A DNA stretch of 7,378 bases from Burkholderiales bacterium (GTDB lineage: Bacteria; Pseudomonadota; Gammaproteobacteria; Burkholderiales; Burkholderiaceae_C), in the NCBI GenBank assembly GCA_947462175.1, contig CANHOE010000122.1:1-7378 (forward strand), given 5' to 3'. Both the position numbers and the translations under genes were made by a program. A model generated the notes under the pieces. It saw only the letters and a list, made by a program, of their open reading frames with translations. It did no database searches and was not told the DNA's origin. This document shows, piece after piece, positions 1-6,774 of this stretch (within the stretch, counting starts at the first letter, position 1; each line of letters opens with the position of its first letter).

Positions 1-1
1 C

Positions 2-1183
2 TGGCGCTATTCGGAAGACACCTTCAAGGTGATCGACCGCGTGTTTGCCTGGGGCGCGGACGACGCCGAGTTCTTCGCCAGCTATCCGGGCTACAGCGGT
101 GCGCCGTTGCATGTGACTGGCAACCCGCGCATTGACCTGCTTCGGCCTGAGTTGCGCGGCTACTTCGCGCCCGAGGTGGCGGCAATCAAGCAGCGCTATG
201 GGGACTTCATCCTCATCAACACCAATTTTTCGTTCGTCAACAACTTTGTGCCGGCCCTGAATCTGATCGAGCGCGATGCGCAGGGCCAGCCGCAGGTCAG
301 CCGCACCGGTCTGGGCATGAGTGTCGGGTTCGCTCTTGGCATGGCCGCTCACCAGCAGGCCGTCTGCGATCATTTCCGCGCGCTCTTGCCCCAGTTGGCC
401 GACTGGTTCCCGAACCATCGGATCGTGCTGCGGCCGCACCCCTCGGAGAACCACGATGTGTGGCGGCAACTCCTCGCGGGAAGTCCGCAGGTCGAGGTCG
501 CGCACGAAGGCAACGTGGTGCCGTGGCTGATGGCCGCGCGCGTGCTGCTGCACAACGGGTGCACCACCGCCGTCGAGGCCAGCGTGCTGGGAACGCCGGC
601 CGTGAGCTACATGCCTGTGACATCCGACATCTACGACTACCACCTGCCCAACGGACTGAGCCATGGCGCAGGCACGCCCGAAGCGGTTCGCCAGGCGTTG
701 GCCGAGGTGCTTGAGGGTCGCCGTGGCGCAGTGGACAGCGCCACGCGGGACCGTTTTTTCAGCCGACATCTGGCCGCCACACAAGGCCCCCTGGCCTGTG
801 ACCGCGTGCTGGACGTGCTGATCGCCAGCGGGTACGCTGACCGTGCGCCACCACGGCCGGCCACGCTGCCGTGGATAAAGACCTGGTTGGCATCTCAGAA
901 GCGAACCGCCACCAAGCGCATCAACAGCCTGCGACCCCAACACCGCAACAGCGCGGCGTACCATGCGCACCGTTTCCCGGGCGTGACCGCGCCGGAGTTG
1001 AACGAGCGCATCGCACGGTTCGGCAACGAATTGGGCCGCTTCGGTGGCGTGCGAGCGGTGGCCCACTCACCCTACGTGTTTCGCATCCACGACCCCGAAG
1101 CCGCGTCCCGCCTGGAACGCGCGCGGGGCCAGGCAGGCAGTTCACCGGGCATCAGCATCCATCACCAAGGAGTCAGTTTGTGA
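2..1183 (+). CDS. Surface carbohydrate biosynthesis protein, GT-B-like (5' partial)
   Basis: The reading frame is open from the first full codon at base 2 (fragment begins WRYSEDTFKVIDRVF), so the true start lies upstream; the GTG at 29 is internal, not a start. 393 residues are visible. The protein resembles the family annotated as surface carbohydrate biosynthesis protein, often found beside sialic/legionaminic-acid-type synthase genes, with a GT-B-like architecture related to CDP-glycerol glycerophosphotransferases. Visible landmarks, numbered from the fragment start, are GNPRIDLLRP near 40, ILINTNFSFVNNF near 70, RPHPSEN at 144-150, and HNGCTTAVEASVLGTPAVSY from 184. The last is the typical C-terminal donor-site element of such folds. 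No signal peptide or membrane segment is seen, so a cytoplasmic role is likely. The stop overlaps the next start (GTGA), so it is translationally coupled to the synthase gene. The substrate is unknown; it may transfer or process the nonulosonate made downstream (inference). Confidence 0.82.
   Translation, partial: WRYSEDTFKVIDRVFAWGADDAEFFASYPGYSGAPLHVTGNPRIDLLRPELRGYFAPEVAAIKQRYGDFILINTNFSFVNNFVPALNLIERDAQGQPQVSRTGLGMSVGFALGMAAHQQAVCDHFRALLPQLADWFPNHRIVLRPHPSENHDVWRQLLAGSPQVEVAHEGNVVPWLMAARVLLHNGCTTAVEASVLGTPAVSYMPVTSDIYDYHLPNGLSHGAGTPEAVRQALAEVLEGRRGAVDSATRDRFFSRHLAATQGPLACDRVLDVLIASGYADRAPPRPATLPWIKTWLASQKRTATKRINSLRPQHRNSAAYHAHRFPGVTAPELNERIARFGNELGRFGGVRAVAHSPYVFRIHDPEAASRLERARGQAGSSPGISIHHQGVSL
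1167..1172 (+). promoter_or_regulatory. Shine-Dalgarno site deciding the GTG start of the synthase
   Basis: AAGGAG lies seven bases before the GTG at 1180. It decides the start of the synthase: the frame is open upstream to 871, but that stretch lies out of frame inside the preceding gene, and homology begins only at the residues after 1180 (PRVIAEIGCNHKGD). Confidence 0.8.
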
Positions 1184-2067
1184 GCCATCGACCACGTCCC
1201 CGCGTCATCGCTGAAATCGGCTGCAATCACAAAGGCGACATGAGCATCGCCCGCGACCTGATCGAGTCAGCGGCACGATTTGCCAAGGCTGATTTCGTCA
1301 AGTTTCAGAAGCGCTGCAACCATGAACTGCTGACGCCGGAGGAGTACAACGCCCCGCACCCGAATCCCGTCCACAGCTACGGCGACACCTATGGTGCGCA
1401 CCGCGAATTCCTCGAGTTCGATATCGAACAGCACCGTCGAATCCAGCGCTGGTGCGAGGAGTTCGGCATCGGCTATTCGACTTCGGTCTGGGACATGACC
1501 TCCGCTCAGGAGATGGCGTCCCTGAACCCACCCATGCTGAAAGTGCCTTCCGCCTGCAACCTGCACTTCGACATGCTGGACTTGCTGGCCCGCGAATACG
1601 AGGGCGAGATCCATCTCTCACTTGGCATGACGACGCCTGACGAACAAGAGAGCATCGTCTCCCTGTTCGAGCGGCTGGGCGTTCAAAACCGTGTCGTGTT
1701 GTATGCCTGCACATCCGGCTACCCGGTACCTTTCGATCAGGTGTGTCTGCTCGAAGTGGCGCGGTTGCGCGAGCTGTACGCCCACCGCGTTCAGGACATC
1801 GGCTTCTCCGGACACCACCTCGGCATCGCGGTCGACATCGCCGCGTTGACCTTGGGCGCCAATTGGGTGGAGCGACATTTCACACTCGACCGCACCTGGA
1901 AGGGCACCGACCACTCGGCCTCGCTGGAGCCCGATGGCTTGCGCAAGCTGGTGCGCGATCTGCGCGCCGTGGCCAGCGCGTTGACGGCCAAGCCGACCGA
2001 CATTCTCGACATCGAAGCCCCTCAGCGAGCCAAGCTCAAGCGGCTGCCCGGCGTCCATCTGCGCTGA
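1180..2067 (+). CDS. neuB: Sialic-acid-synthase-family enzyme (NeuB/NANS type), lacking the SAF domain
   Basis: 295 residues from a GTG start. This family condenses phosphoenolpyruvate with an N-acylmannosamine, mannose or a 6-phosphate of these to form a nine-carbon nonulosonic acid, in the cytoplasm. TIM-barrel landmarks in order: AEIGCNHKGD (11-20), VKFQKR (40-45), TYGAHREFLEF (70-80), KVPSACN (121-127), LSLGM (146-150), ACTSGYPVPF (176-185), GFSGHHLG (208-215), ERHFTLDRTWKGTDHSASLEP (231-251). H212 and H233 have the same 21-residue spacing as the two metal-binding histidines of Neisseria NeuB. The TYGxH..LEF segment recalls the vertebrate 9-phosphate synthase NANS. The protein stops right after the barrel (IEAPQRAKLKRLP), so the roughly 60-residue SAF domain of classical NeuB (about 350 residues) is absent. 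SAF-less homologues of this length are, as far as I recall, a known bacterial subgroup. Its stop overlaps the start of the cytidylyltransferase-phosphatase gene. The family assignment is secure; the exact sugar product is not. Confidence 0.93.
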   Translation: MSHRPRPRVIAEIGCNHKGDMSIARDLIESAARFAKADFVKFQKRCNHELLTPEEYNAPHPNPVHSYGDTYGAHREFLEFDIEQHRRIQRWCEEFGIGYSTSVWDMTSAQEMASLNPPMLKVPSACNLHFDMLDLLAREYEGEIHLSLGMTTPDEQESIVSLFERLGVQNRVVLYACTSGYPVPFDQVCLLEVARLRELYAHRVQDIGFSGHHLGIAVDIAALTLGANWVERHFTLDRTWKGTDHSASLEPDGLRKLVRDLRAVASALTAKPTDILDIEAPQRAKLKRLPGVHLR

Positions 2068-3218
2068 TGCGCTGGGTGGCGCTGCTGCCGCTGCGCGGTG
2101 GCTCGAAGTCGATTCCAGGCAAGAACCTGCGGCCGATGGCCGGGCGCCCGCTTTACGCCTGGAGCCTCGAAGCGGCATTGGACTCCAATTGCTTCGATGC
2201 GATTTACGTAGCATCCGATTCCGCGGCGATCCGGGACGATGCGCGCGCTCGTTATGGTTCGCGCATCGAAGTCGTCGATCGGGCGCCTGAGAACGCCACC
2301 GACACCGCCAGCAGCGAATCGGTGATGCAGGAATTGGCAGCCCACATCGACTGCGATGTGCTCGCCTTGATCCAGGCCACCTCCCCGCTGACGCAGGCCG
2401 AGGACTTTCGCGCTGCGCGCATCCGTTTCGACCAGGAATCGCTGGACTCGCTGCTCACCGGCGTGGAAGTGAAGCGCTTCTTCTGGCGCCCTGACGGTCA
2501 GCCGTTGAACTACGACCCCTCGCAGCGGCCACGCCGCCAGGATTTCCTCGGCTCGGTGATGGAAAACGGCGCGTTCTACTACACCCGCCGCGCGCTGTTC
2601 GACGCCACCGGCGTGCGCTTGGGCGGTCGCATCGGCGTGCATGTGATGGACGAGACCTGTGCCGCCGAACTCGATGAGCCCGCGGATTGGCCTCACATCG
2701 AAGGCCTGTTGCGGCAACGATCCCGCCCTGCTCTCGAGGGCATCCGCCTGTTGATCGTCGACGTGGACGGCACCCTGACCGACGGCGGCATGTACTACGA
2801 CGGCAATGGCGAAGCACTCAAGAAGTTCGACACGCGGGACGCCAAGGGCATGCTGATGCTGCGGGATGCCGGGGTGCGGGTGTGTGTGGTGACGGCAGAA
2901 AACAGCGCTGTGGTGGCCGCGCGCATGCGCAAGCTGGGCATCACCGACTATTTCCCTGGTGTGAAGGACAAGCTCGCCTGGCTGAACGAGCATGGCACTC
3001 GCTGGCAGATCCCGCTCACGCAGACTGCCTACATCGGTGACGACCTGAACGATCTGCAGGGCCTGAGGGCCGTTGCCGCGTCGTTTTGCCCTGCAGATGC
3101 CGTCCCGACCGTGCGACGCTCGGTGGGGCACGTGTGCTCTGCGTCAGGCGGAGCCGGGGCGGTGCGAGAAGTCTGCGACTTGATTCGCGCAAGCGTTGCG
3201 ACAGAAGCGCCGGATTGA
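2067..3218 (+). CDS. Bifunctional CMP-nonulosonate cytidylyltransferase / KdsC-like HAD phosphatase
   Basis: 383 residues, from an ATG sharing one base with the preceding stop (TGATG); no clear ribosome site, so translational coupling is likely. Domain 1 (about 1-215) is a CMP-sialate synthetase: LPLRGGSKSIPGKN (7-20, nucleotide-binding loop), YVASDS (47-52), LIQATSPL (101-108), ENGAFYYTRRAL (167-178) and ELDEPADW (201-208). It would activate a nonulosonic acid with CTP. Domain 2 (about 225-383) is a capless C0 HAD phosphatase of the KdsC/KDN-9-phosphatase group: motif I DVDGTLTDG with D232 and D234, GGMYYDGNGEALKKFDTRD (240-258), motif II TAEN (276-279), motif III K300/K302 in GVKDK, motif IV GDDLND (324-329). 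All catalytic acids are present, so activity is expected. Glu278 sits where KDO-8-phosphatases usually carry Arg (TGR) and where KDN-9-phosphatase carries Glu (TGE), from memory. The fusion parallels animal CMAS. With the adjacent synthase it suggests a route through a 9-phosphate. Confidence 0.92.
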   Translation: MRWVALLPLRGGSKSIPGKNLRPMAGRPLYAWSLEAALDSNCFDAIYVASDSAAIRDDARARYGSRIEVVDRAPENATDTASSESVMQELAAHIDCDVLALIQATSPLTQAEDFRAARIRFDQESLDSLLTGVEVKRFFWRPDGQPLNYDPSQRPRRQDFLGSVMENGAFYYTRRALFDATGVRLGGRIGVHVMDETCAAELDEPADWPHIEGLLRQRSRPALEGIRLLIVDVDGTLTDGGMYYDGNGEALKKFDTRDAKGMLMLRDAGVRVCVVTAENSAVVAARMRKLGITDYFPGVKDKLAWLNEHGTRWQIPLTQTAYIGDDLNDLQGLRAVAASFCPADAVPTVRRSVGHVCSASGGAGAVREVCDLIRASVATEAPD

Positions 3219-3231
3219 AAGAGCGCTACCG

Positions 3232-4350
3232 TCAAGCAGCGGAGCGGCGCGCGCCGAGAAATTCAAGTATCCGCGCCGCGCGGTTTTCCCAGGTATAGGC
3301 GCGCAGGGCCTGCTGCGCTGCCTGTGCGAGTCGCAACCTCAGCGCACCGTCGCAGGCCAGACTGCGGATCGCCGTCGCGTGTGCTGCCGGGTCGTCGGGG
3401 CTGACCATCAAGGCGGTCGCACCATGGCTCAGGATTTCCTTGAGCACTGGCAAGTCCGATGTGACGATGGGCAGCCCCGCCCCCATGTACTCGAAGAGCT
3501 TGAGTGGCGACATCCAGGCGGCCAGACTTTCATGCTCTGGCGTGCGCACGCCGCGAACCACCGAGCCATAGGGTGCCAGTGCGATGTCGTACTCAGGGAG
3601 CAGGCGCTGGGTTTCGTCGTAAGGCAAGCGCCCCAGGAAGCGCACGTTGGGAGGCGCCAGTGCACTCATCGCTTGCACCTGTGCGGGTGCGCCGCCGATC
3701 ACGTCAAACGTCACTTCCGGAACCATCGCAGCCGCCGCGATCAACGTCTCGACACCTTTGCCCTGGTGAAAACTGCCGCAGTAGACCGCACGCACGGCGC
3801 CCGTCTGCCGCAGTCGGGGCACCACGATGCGGTCGGCACGCACACCATCGTGTGCCACCAGAATGCGCGAGGGATCCAGTGCAGGAAAACGAGCCAGCAA
3901 GTCCACTCGCAGGCTCTCGGTGGTGACGACCAAGCCCCGCAAGCCGGGGGCTTCGACGATGCGCCGAAGCTTGGCCAGTTTTTTCGCGCTGCGCGGCGGG
4001 TGGTGCAACTCGAAGCCAACGGGGTAGCCCCAAGCCGCGAGCTGCGCGATGTCGGGCAGGTTGCGACCGTAGTACAGCACCCCGGAGGCTCGCTCGGTGC
4101 GGCGATACAGACTTCGACCGGCCTTCCACAGCGCGTTGCCCATCCATGAGGGAAGGCAGATGGGAAAGCGGTTGCGCAGACCGTAATGCGCGACCACCGA
4201 TGCACCAGTTCCGGGTTTGCCACGCAATTCCACTGGCACGCCCAGTTCGGCGAACGCATCGCACATCTGCGCCACATGCACCGCGTTGGCTTCGCCGGAA
4301 GGCAGGATCGAGGCGGAGACGTAAACGAGGCGGCGCAGAGCGGAATTCAT
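3232..4350 (-). CDS. GT4-type glycosyltransferase (GT-B fold)
   Basis: 372 residues. It would transfer a sugar from a nucleotide donor onto a growing surface glycan at the inner face of the membrane. The N-terminal Rossmann domain begins RRLVYVSASILPSGEANAVH (6-25) and includes YYGRN (93-97) and FELHHPP (113-119). The C-terminal donor domain carries YCGSFHQGKGVETLI (190-204), VRFLGRLPYD (236-245), SPLKLFEYMGAGLPIVTSDL (281-300) with E287, and E305, the usual GT4 signature. No signal peptide or membrane segment. I chose the ATG at 4350 because family similarity begins just after it; the frame stays open upstream to 4572, but that extension is unlike the family and overlaps the opposite gene. 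No good ribosome site precedes it. It ends 13 bases from the convergent cytidylyltransferase-phosphatase gene. Donor and acceptor cannot be told from sequence. Confidence 0.88.
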   Translation of the reverse strand: MNSALRRLVYVSASILPSGEANAVHVAQMCDAFAELGVPVELRGKPGTGASVVAHYGLRNRFPICLPSWMGNALWKAGRSLYRRTERASGVLYYGRNLPDIAQLAAWGYPVGFELHHPPRSAKKLAKLRRIVEAPGLRGLVVTTESLRVDLLARFPALDPSRILVAHDGVRADRIVVPRLRQTGAVRAVYCGSFHQGKGVETLIAAAAMVPEVTFDVIGGAPAQVQAMSALAPPNVRFLGRLPYDETQRLLPEYDIALAPYGSVVRGVRTPEHESLAAWMSPLKLFEYMGAGLPIVTSDLPVLKEILSHGATALMVSPDDPAAHATAIRSLACDGALRLRLAQAAQQALRAYTWENRAARILEFLGARRSAA

Positions 4351-4370
4351 CGGATCACGGGGCGGAAGCG

Positions 4371-4392
4371 TCGTGCCATTGTGTAGGCACGA
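4371..4392. repeat. 7-bp perfect inverted repeat with 8-base spacer
   Basis: TCGTGCC (4371-4377) and GGCACGA (4386-4392) are exact reverse complements around eight bases. It lies 21 bases upstream of the minus-strand glycosyltransferase start. It could be an operator for a dimeric regulator or a hairpin in that gene's leader. A second complementary pair, CCATTG (4376-4381) and CAATGG (4401-4406), overlaps its left arm and could form an alternative pairing. Seen by eye; function is unproven. Confidence 0.5.
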
Positions 4393-4511
4393 TGTGCGGT
4401 CAATGGTGAAATTGACCAAGATGGACCGAGCATTGAGGTCAGGAAGCGATTCGCAACAATCCGCACGCTGCCGACCGCCGACCATGTTGACAGGAAGAAG
4501 GACGTTTTTGC

Positions 4512-4515
4512 AGGA
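4512..4515 (+). promoter_or_regulatory. Ribosome binding site for the gene at 4525
   Basis: AGGA lies nine bases before the ATG at 4525 and supports that start. Confidence 0.55.
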
Positions 4516-4524
4516 CCACACCAC

Positions 4525-5634
4525 ATGAGAGTCGTCTTTCCCTACTTTGCTCAGCTGCACCAGGTTTTCCACTCGCTACCGATCGCCGCTGAGATGTCCC
4601 TGCGGCATCGTCAGGTCGAGGTGCATGTGGCTGCCGCCACTTCAGCGCATCGCGACTTCATCAAGACCTTGCTCGCAAAGCACGCACCCGATGCCAAAGT
4701 GCATCTTGATTTGCTGTCTCGGCCGTGGTTCAAACCAAACCCTGGCAAGAAAAAGATGATGGCGACAAACCTTCGCTACTTGCGCTCTTTCAATGCAATC
4801 GTGGTGCCGGAGCGAACTTCACTGTTCATGCGCCAGCTCGGTCTCGGAAACACGCGCTTGATCTGGACGCGTCATGGTGCAGGCGACCGTGCGGTTGGGT
4901 TTGCACCCGATGTCGATCAGTTTGATTTCGTGCTGGTCTCTGGCCGCAAAATCGAACGTCGCCTTTTGAATGCCGGCTTGATTCGTCCGGGAAAATATTC
5001 AAGTGGCGTTTATGCCAAATTCGACTGGATGGGGAAACCTCACGACTCGCATGCGTTATTCGATAACGGAAGACCCACTGTGCTCTACAACCCGCACTTT
5101 CAGGAGCCGCTATCGTCGTGGAAAAAATATGGGATCGATGTGTTGAATTTCTTCGCCAACTCCGATCAATACAATTTGATATTTGCGCCTCATGTCCGAT
5201 TATTTGATATTCCCTTAGATATCAACTACAAATCATTCGAACCCTACCGCATTCTTCCGAACATCCATATCGATCAGGGAAGCGAGAAGAGTATAGACAT
5301 GACATATATCTCTACGGCCGACATGTATCTTGGTGATGTGAGCAGCCAGGTCGCCGAATTCGTCACGCGTCCTCGGCCCTGCCTTTTTCTTGACTCTCAC
5401 GGCCCTGACTGGCGCGGAAATCTCGACTATGAGTGCTGGAATCTGGGGCCCGTGATCAACGGGCTGGACGATTTTCGAGAGAAGATCGCGGCAGCATTTT
5501 CGAGCCATTCAGAGTACTTGCCCGCCCAGCGACATTACGCAGCGGAGACGTTCGGCATCATGCCCGGAGAGCCCTCTGCAGCCCGCGGCGCCGACGCCAT
5601 CGTGGACTTCCTGCGCGGCCATGCGGCACATTGA
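4525..5634 (+). CDS. CDP-glycerol glycerophosphotransferase-like / TagF-type GT-B protein
   Basis: 369 residues from an ATG with AGGA nine bases upstream. It resembles the C-terminal catalytic part of TagB/TagF-type polymer transferases, which move glycerol-phosphate or related groups onto cell-surface glycans; many distant Gram-negative members are called only polysaccharide biosynthesis proteins. Landmarks: WTRHGAGDR (114-122), where H117 aligns with the catalytic histidine of the family's WHG motif; VLVSGRKIERRLLNAG (136-151); VLYNPHFQEP (186-195); FAPHVR (220-225), where H223 is the second family histidine; and STADMYLGDVSSQVAEF (263-279), the equivalent of the SD..DYSS..FE donor-site element, followed by PCLFLDSHG (285-293). 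No signal peptide or membrane helix. Codons around residues 155-270 are far more AT-rich than in neighbouring genes, hinting at separate origin. It is divergent from the GT4 gene and ends 27 bases from a convergent gene. The family is fairly sure; the transferred group is unknown. Confidence 0.75.
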   Translation: MRVVFPYFAQLHQVFHSLPIAAEMSLRHRQVEVHVAAATSAHRDFIKTLLAKHAPDAKVHLDLLSRPWFKPNPGKKKMMATNLRYLRSFNAIVVPERTSLFMRQLGLGNTRLIWTRHGAGDRAVGFAPDVDQFDFVLVSGRKIERRLLNAGLIRPGKYSSGVYAKFDWMGKPHDSHALFDNGRPTVLYNPHFQEPLSSWKKYGIDVLNFFANSDQYNLIFAPHVRLFDIPLDINYKSFEPYRILPNIHIDQGSEKSIDMTYISTADMYLGDVSSQVAEFVTRPRPCLFLDSHGPDWRGNLDYECWNLGPVINGLDDFREKIAAAFSSHSEYLPAQRHYAAETFGIMPGEPSAARGADAIVDFLRGHAAH

Positions 5635-5661
5635 TGGACACGGTGGTGCGACTTTTAACCC

Positions 5662-6774
5662 TCAGAATCCGCAAGCGGCAATCCACTGCGCCCCGATGCG
5701 CTGGGTTTGTCCTGAGTGCAGGACTCTCGCCTGCCCTTGTGCGGCATCTGCAATGCGCTGGGATGGGTCGCCGAGGTAGTGACGCAGGCCCGCCTCCATC
5801 GAGCCGATCCGGATGACCTCGCCGTAAGGCAGATAACTCGGCACCGGGTCAGCCACCACGGCCAAGCCAGCGCGCAAGGCCGTGACCACGCGGTTGTCGC
5901 TCTTGCAGGCGGTGGCCGCTCCCGGCAACGAAGGAATGATCGCGATGTGCTGCAACCGCAGCATCGACTCGATGGTCTCTGCGCGCCAGGACACATACCG
6001 GCTCGACGGCATCAGCGGCGCAATCTCTTCCCTGAAGCGTTGGGCGTTGTTGCTGATCACCGTCAGATGCAGCGGAAAGGTTCGACCCAGCTCAACCAGC
6101 ATCGGGACGATGTTCGCCAACTCGCCCATGCCCGAACGCTGTTGCCGACGCTTGTGCGCGATTCCAAACCAGACGAGTCGAGTGACGCCAGCTGGCGCCA
6201 TGAGGTTCAAGTGACCCTGTTCGCGGGCCAGCATCCAGCGGCCCCAGGCGCGCACCCAGAAGGAGGTTTTGACAATCGAAGGGTCATCTGGCGCGTCGCC
6301 AATGACCTCCACTTTGTTGGCGGCTGGGCACTCTTTTCTGATGATCTGCGCCAGCGGCTCGGATGAGGCGACGATGACGTCGGCCAATCCCGCCAGCAGC
6401 CGCAGGTTGTCGACCTGGTGAAGATGCTTTTGCTGCTGTGAGGGGGGCAGGAAATCGTTGTCACAGAGATCCAGCACGAGGCGTCCACCCTGCTGCTTGA
6501 AGCGGCGCAGCGGCTGTAACGTCTCATCGTCGTACCGCTTTCGCACCACTACGCACCGATACCGCAGGACATCCTTCTCCCGGAACCACTCGGAAGCAAT
6601 GCCCTGTTGCGACAGCATCGGCATCAGGAGGGCCGTTCGCATGCGGACGCTGGCGAGTCGGAGGTCTTCGGTCTTACACCACCACGCGAGTCGCGGTCTG
6701 TCCGACACAGCGTCTGCGACCGAAATCCCGGATGAACGGTCGCTCATGGAAGTCGTCAACCGCTGCGTCTCCAT
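5662..6774 (-). CDS. Glycosyltransferase-like protein, GT-B fold, poorly characterised
   Basis: 370 residues if the ATG at 6774 is used, or 361 from the ATG at 6747; neither has a good ribosome site, and similarity to a GT-B start (RLAWWCKTEDLRLASVRMRT) begins only near residue 28. The order fits a two-domain transferase: N-terminal fold with VVVRKRYDDETL (75-86), LVLDLCDNDF (99-108), LADVIVASSEPLAQII (130-145) and VIGDAPDD (157-164), then a donor domain with TRLVWFGIAHKRR (198-210), LHLTVISNN (235-243), IAIIPSL (277-283) and KSDNRVVTALRAGLAVVADP (291-310). The last resembles the lysine/glycine-rich donor-site element of GT4-like enzymes but lacks the usual FEYM sequence. The first start overlaps the upstream gene's end by 19 bases; the second leaves an 8-base gap; either implies co-transcription. 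It probably adds a sugar in the same glycan pathway. Family only, no substrate. Confidence 0.72.
   Translation of the reverse strand: METQRLTTSMSDRSSGISVADAVSDRPRLAWWCKTEDLRLASVRMRTALLMPMLSQQGIASEWFREKDVLRYRCVVVRKRYDDETLQPLRRFKQQGGRLVLDLCDNDFLPPSQQQKHLHQVDNLRLLAGLADVIVASSEPLAQIIRKECPAANKVEVIGDAPDDPSIVKTSFWVRAWGRWMLAREQGHLNLMAPAGVTRLVWFGIAHKRRQQRSGMGELANIVPMLVELGRTFPLHLTVISNNAQRFREEIAPLMPSSRYVSWRAETIESMLRLQHIAIIPSLPGAATACKSDNRVVTALRAGLAVVADPVPSYLPYGEVIRIGSMEAGLRHYLGDPSQRIADAAQGQARVLHSGQTQRIGAQWIAACGF

Larger units (their letters stand above)
4351..4524. promoter_or_regulatory. Divergent intergenic spacer between two transferase genes
   Basis: This 174-base spacer separates the minus-strand GT4 start from the plus-strand start at 4525, so it should hold promoters for both. 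I see no convincing pair of -35/-10 boxes. A TTGACC on the minus strand (4403-4398) has only AATGGC 17 bases downstream. On the plus strand TTGACA (4487-4492) is a perfect -35 hexamer, but nothing resembling TATAAT sits 16-18 bases on. A perfect inverted repeat (4371-4392) is listed separately. Confidence 0.45.

Noticed and set aside
871..1179. Upstream in-frame extension of the synthase
   Set aside because: It lies wholly within the preceding gene in another frame, and the GTG at 1180 has a strong AAGGAG site and begins the family homology.
1743..2066. Upstream extension of the cytidylyltransferase frame
   Set aside because: It is an Arg-rich shadow of the synthase gene; the nucleotide-binding motif begins seven residues after the ATG at 2067.
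2022..3131. 369-codon open frame on the minus strand opposite the cytidylyltransferase-phosphatase gene
   Set aside because: High GC produces long antisense frames. Its translation shows no family motif, while the plus strand has clear cytidylyltransferase and HAD motifs.
3219..3231. Possible bidirectional terminator between convergent genes
   Set aside because: Only 13 bases separate the stops and no GC-rich stem with a T-run is visible; the 27-base gap at 5635-5661 also lacks one.
3196..4149. 317-codon plus-strand frame opposite the GT4 gene
   Set aside because: It is antisense to a gene with a full GT4 signature, has no recognisable domain and an unnatural composition rich in Arg, His and Gln.
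4487..4492. TTGACA as the -35 box of a sigma-70 promoter for the gene at 4525
   Set aside because: No -10-like hexamer lies 16-18 bases downstream, and that position would overlap the ribosome site.
4351..4572. 74-codon N-terminal extension of the GT4 protein
   Set aside because: It is unlike the family, would overlap the start of the opposite gene, and GT-B similarity begins right after the ATG at 4350.
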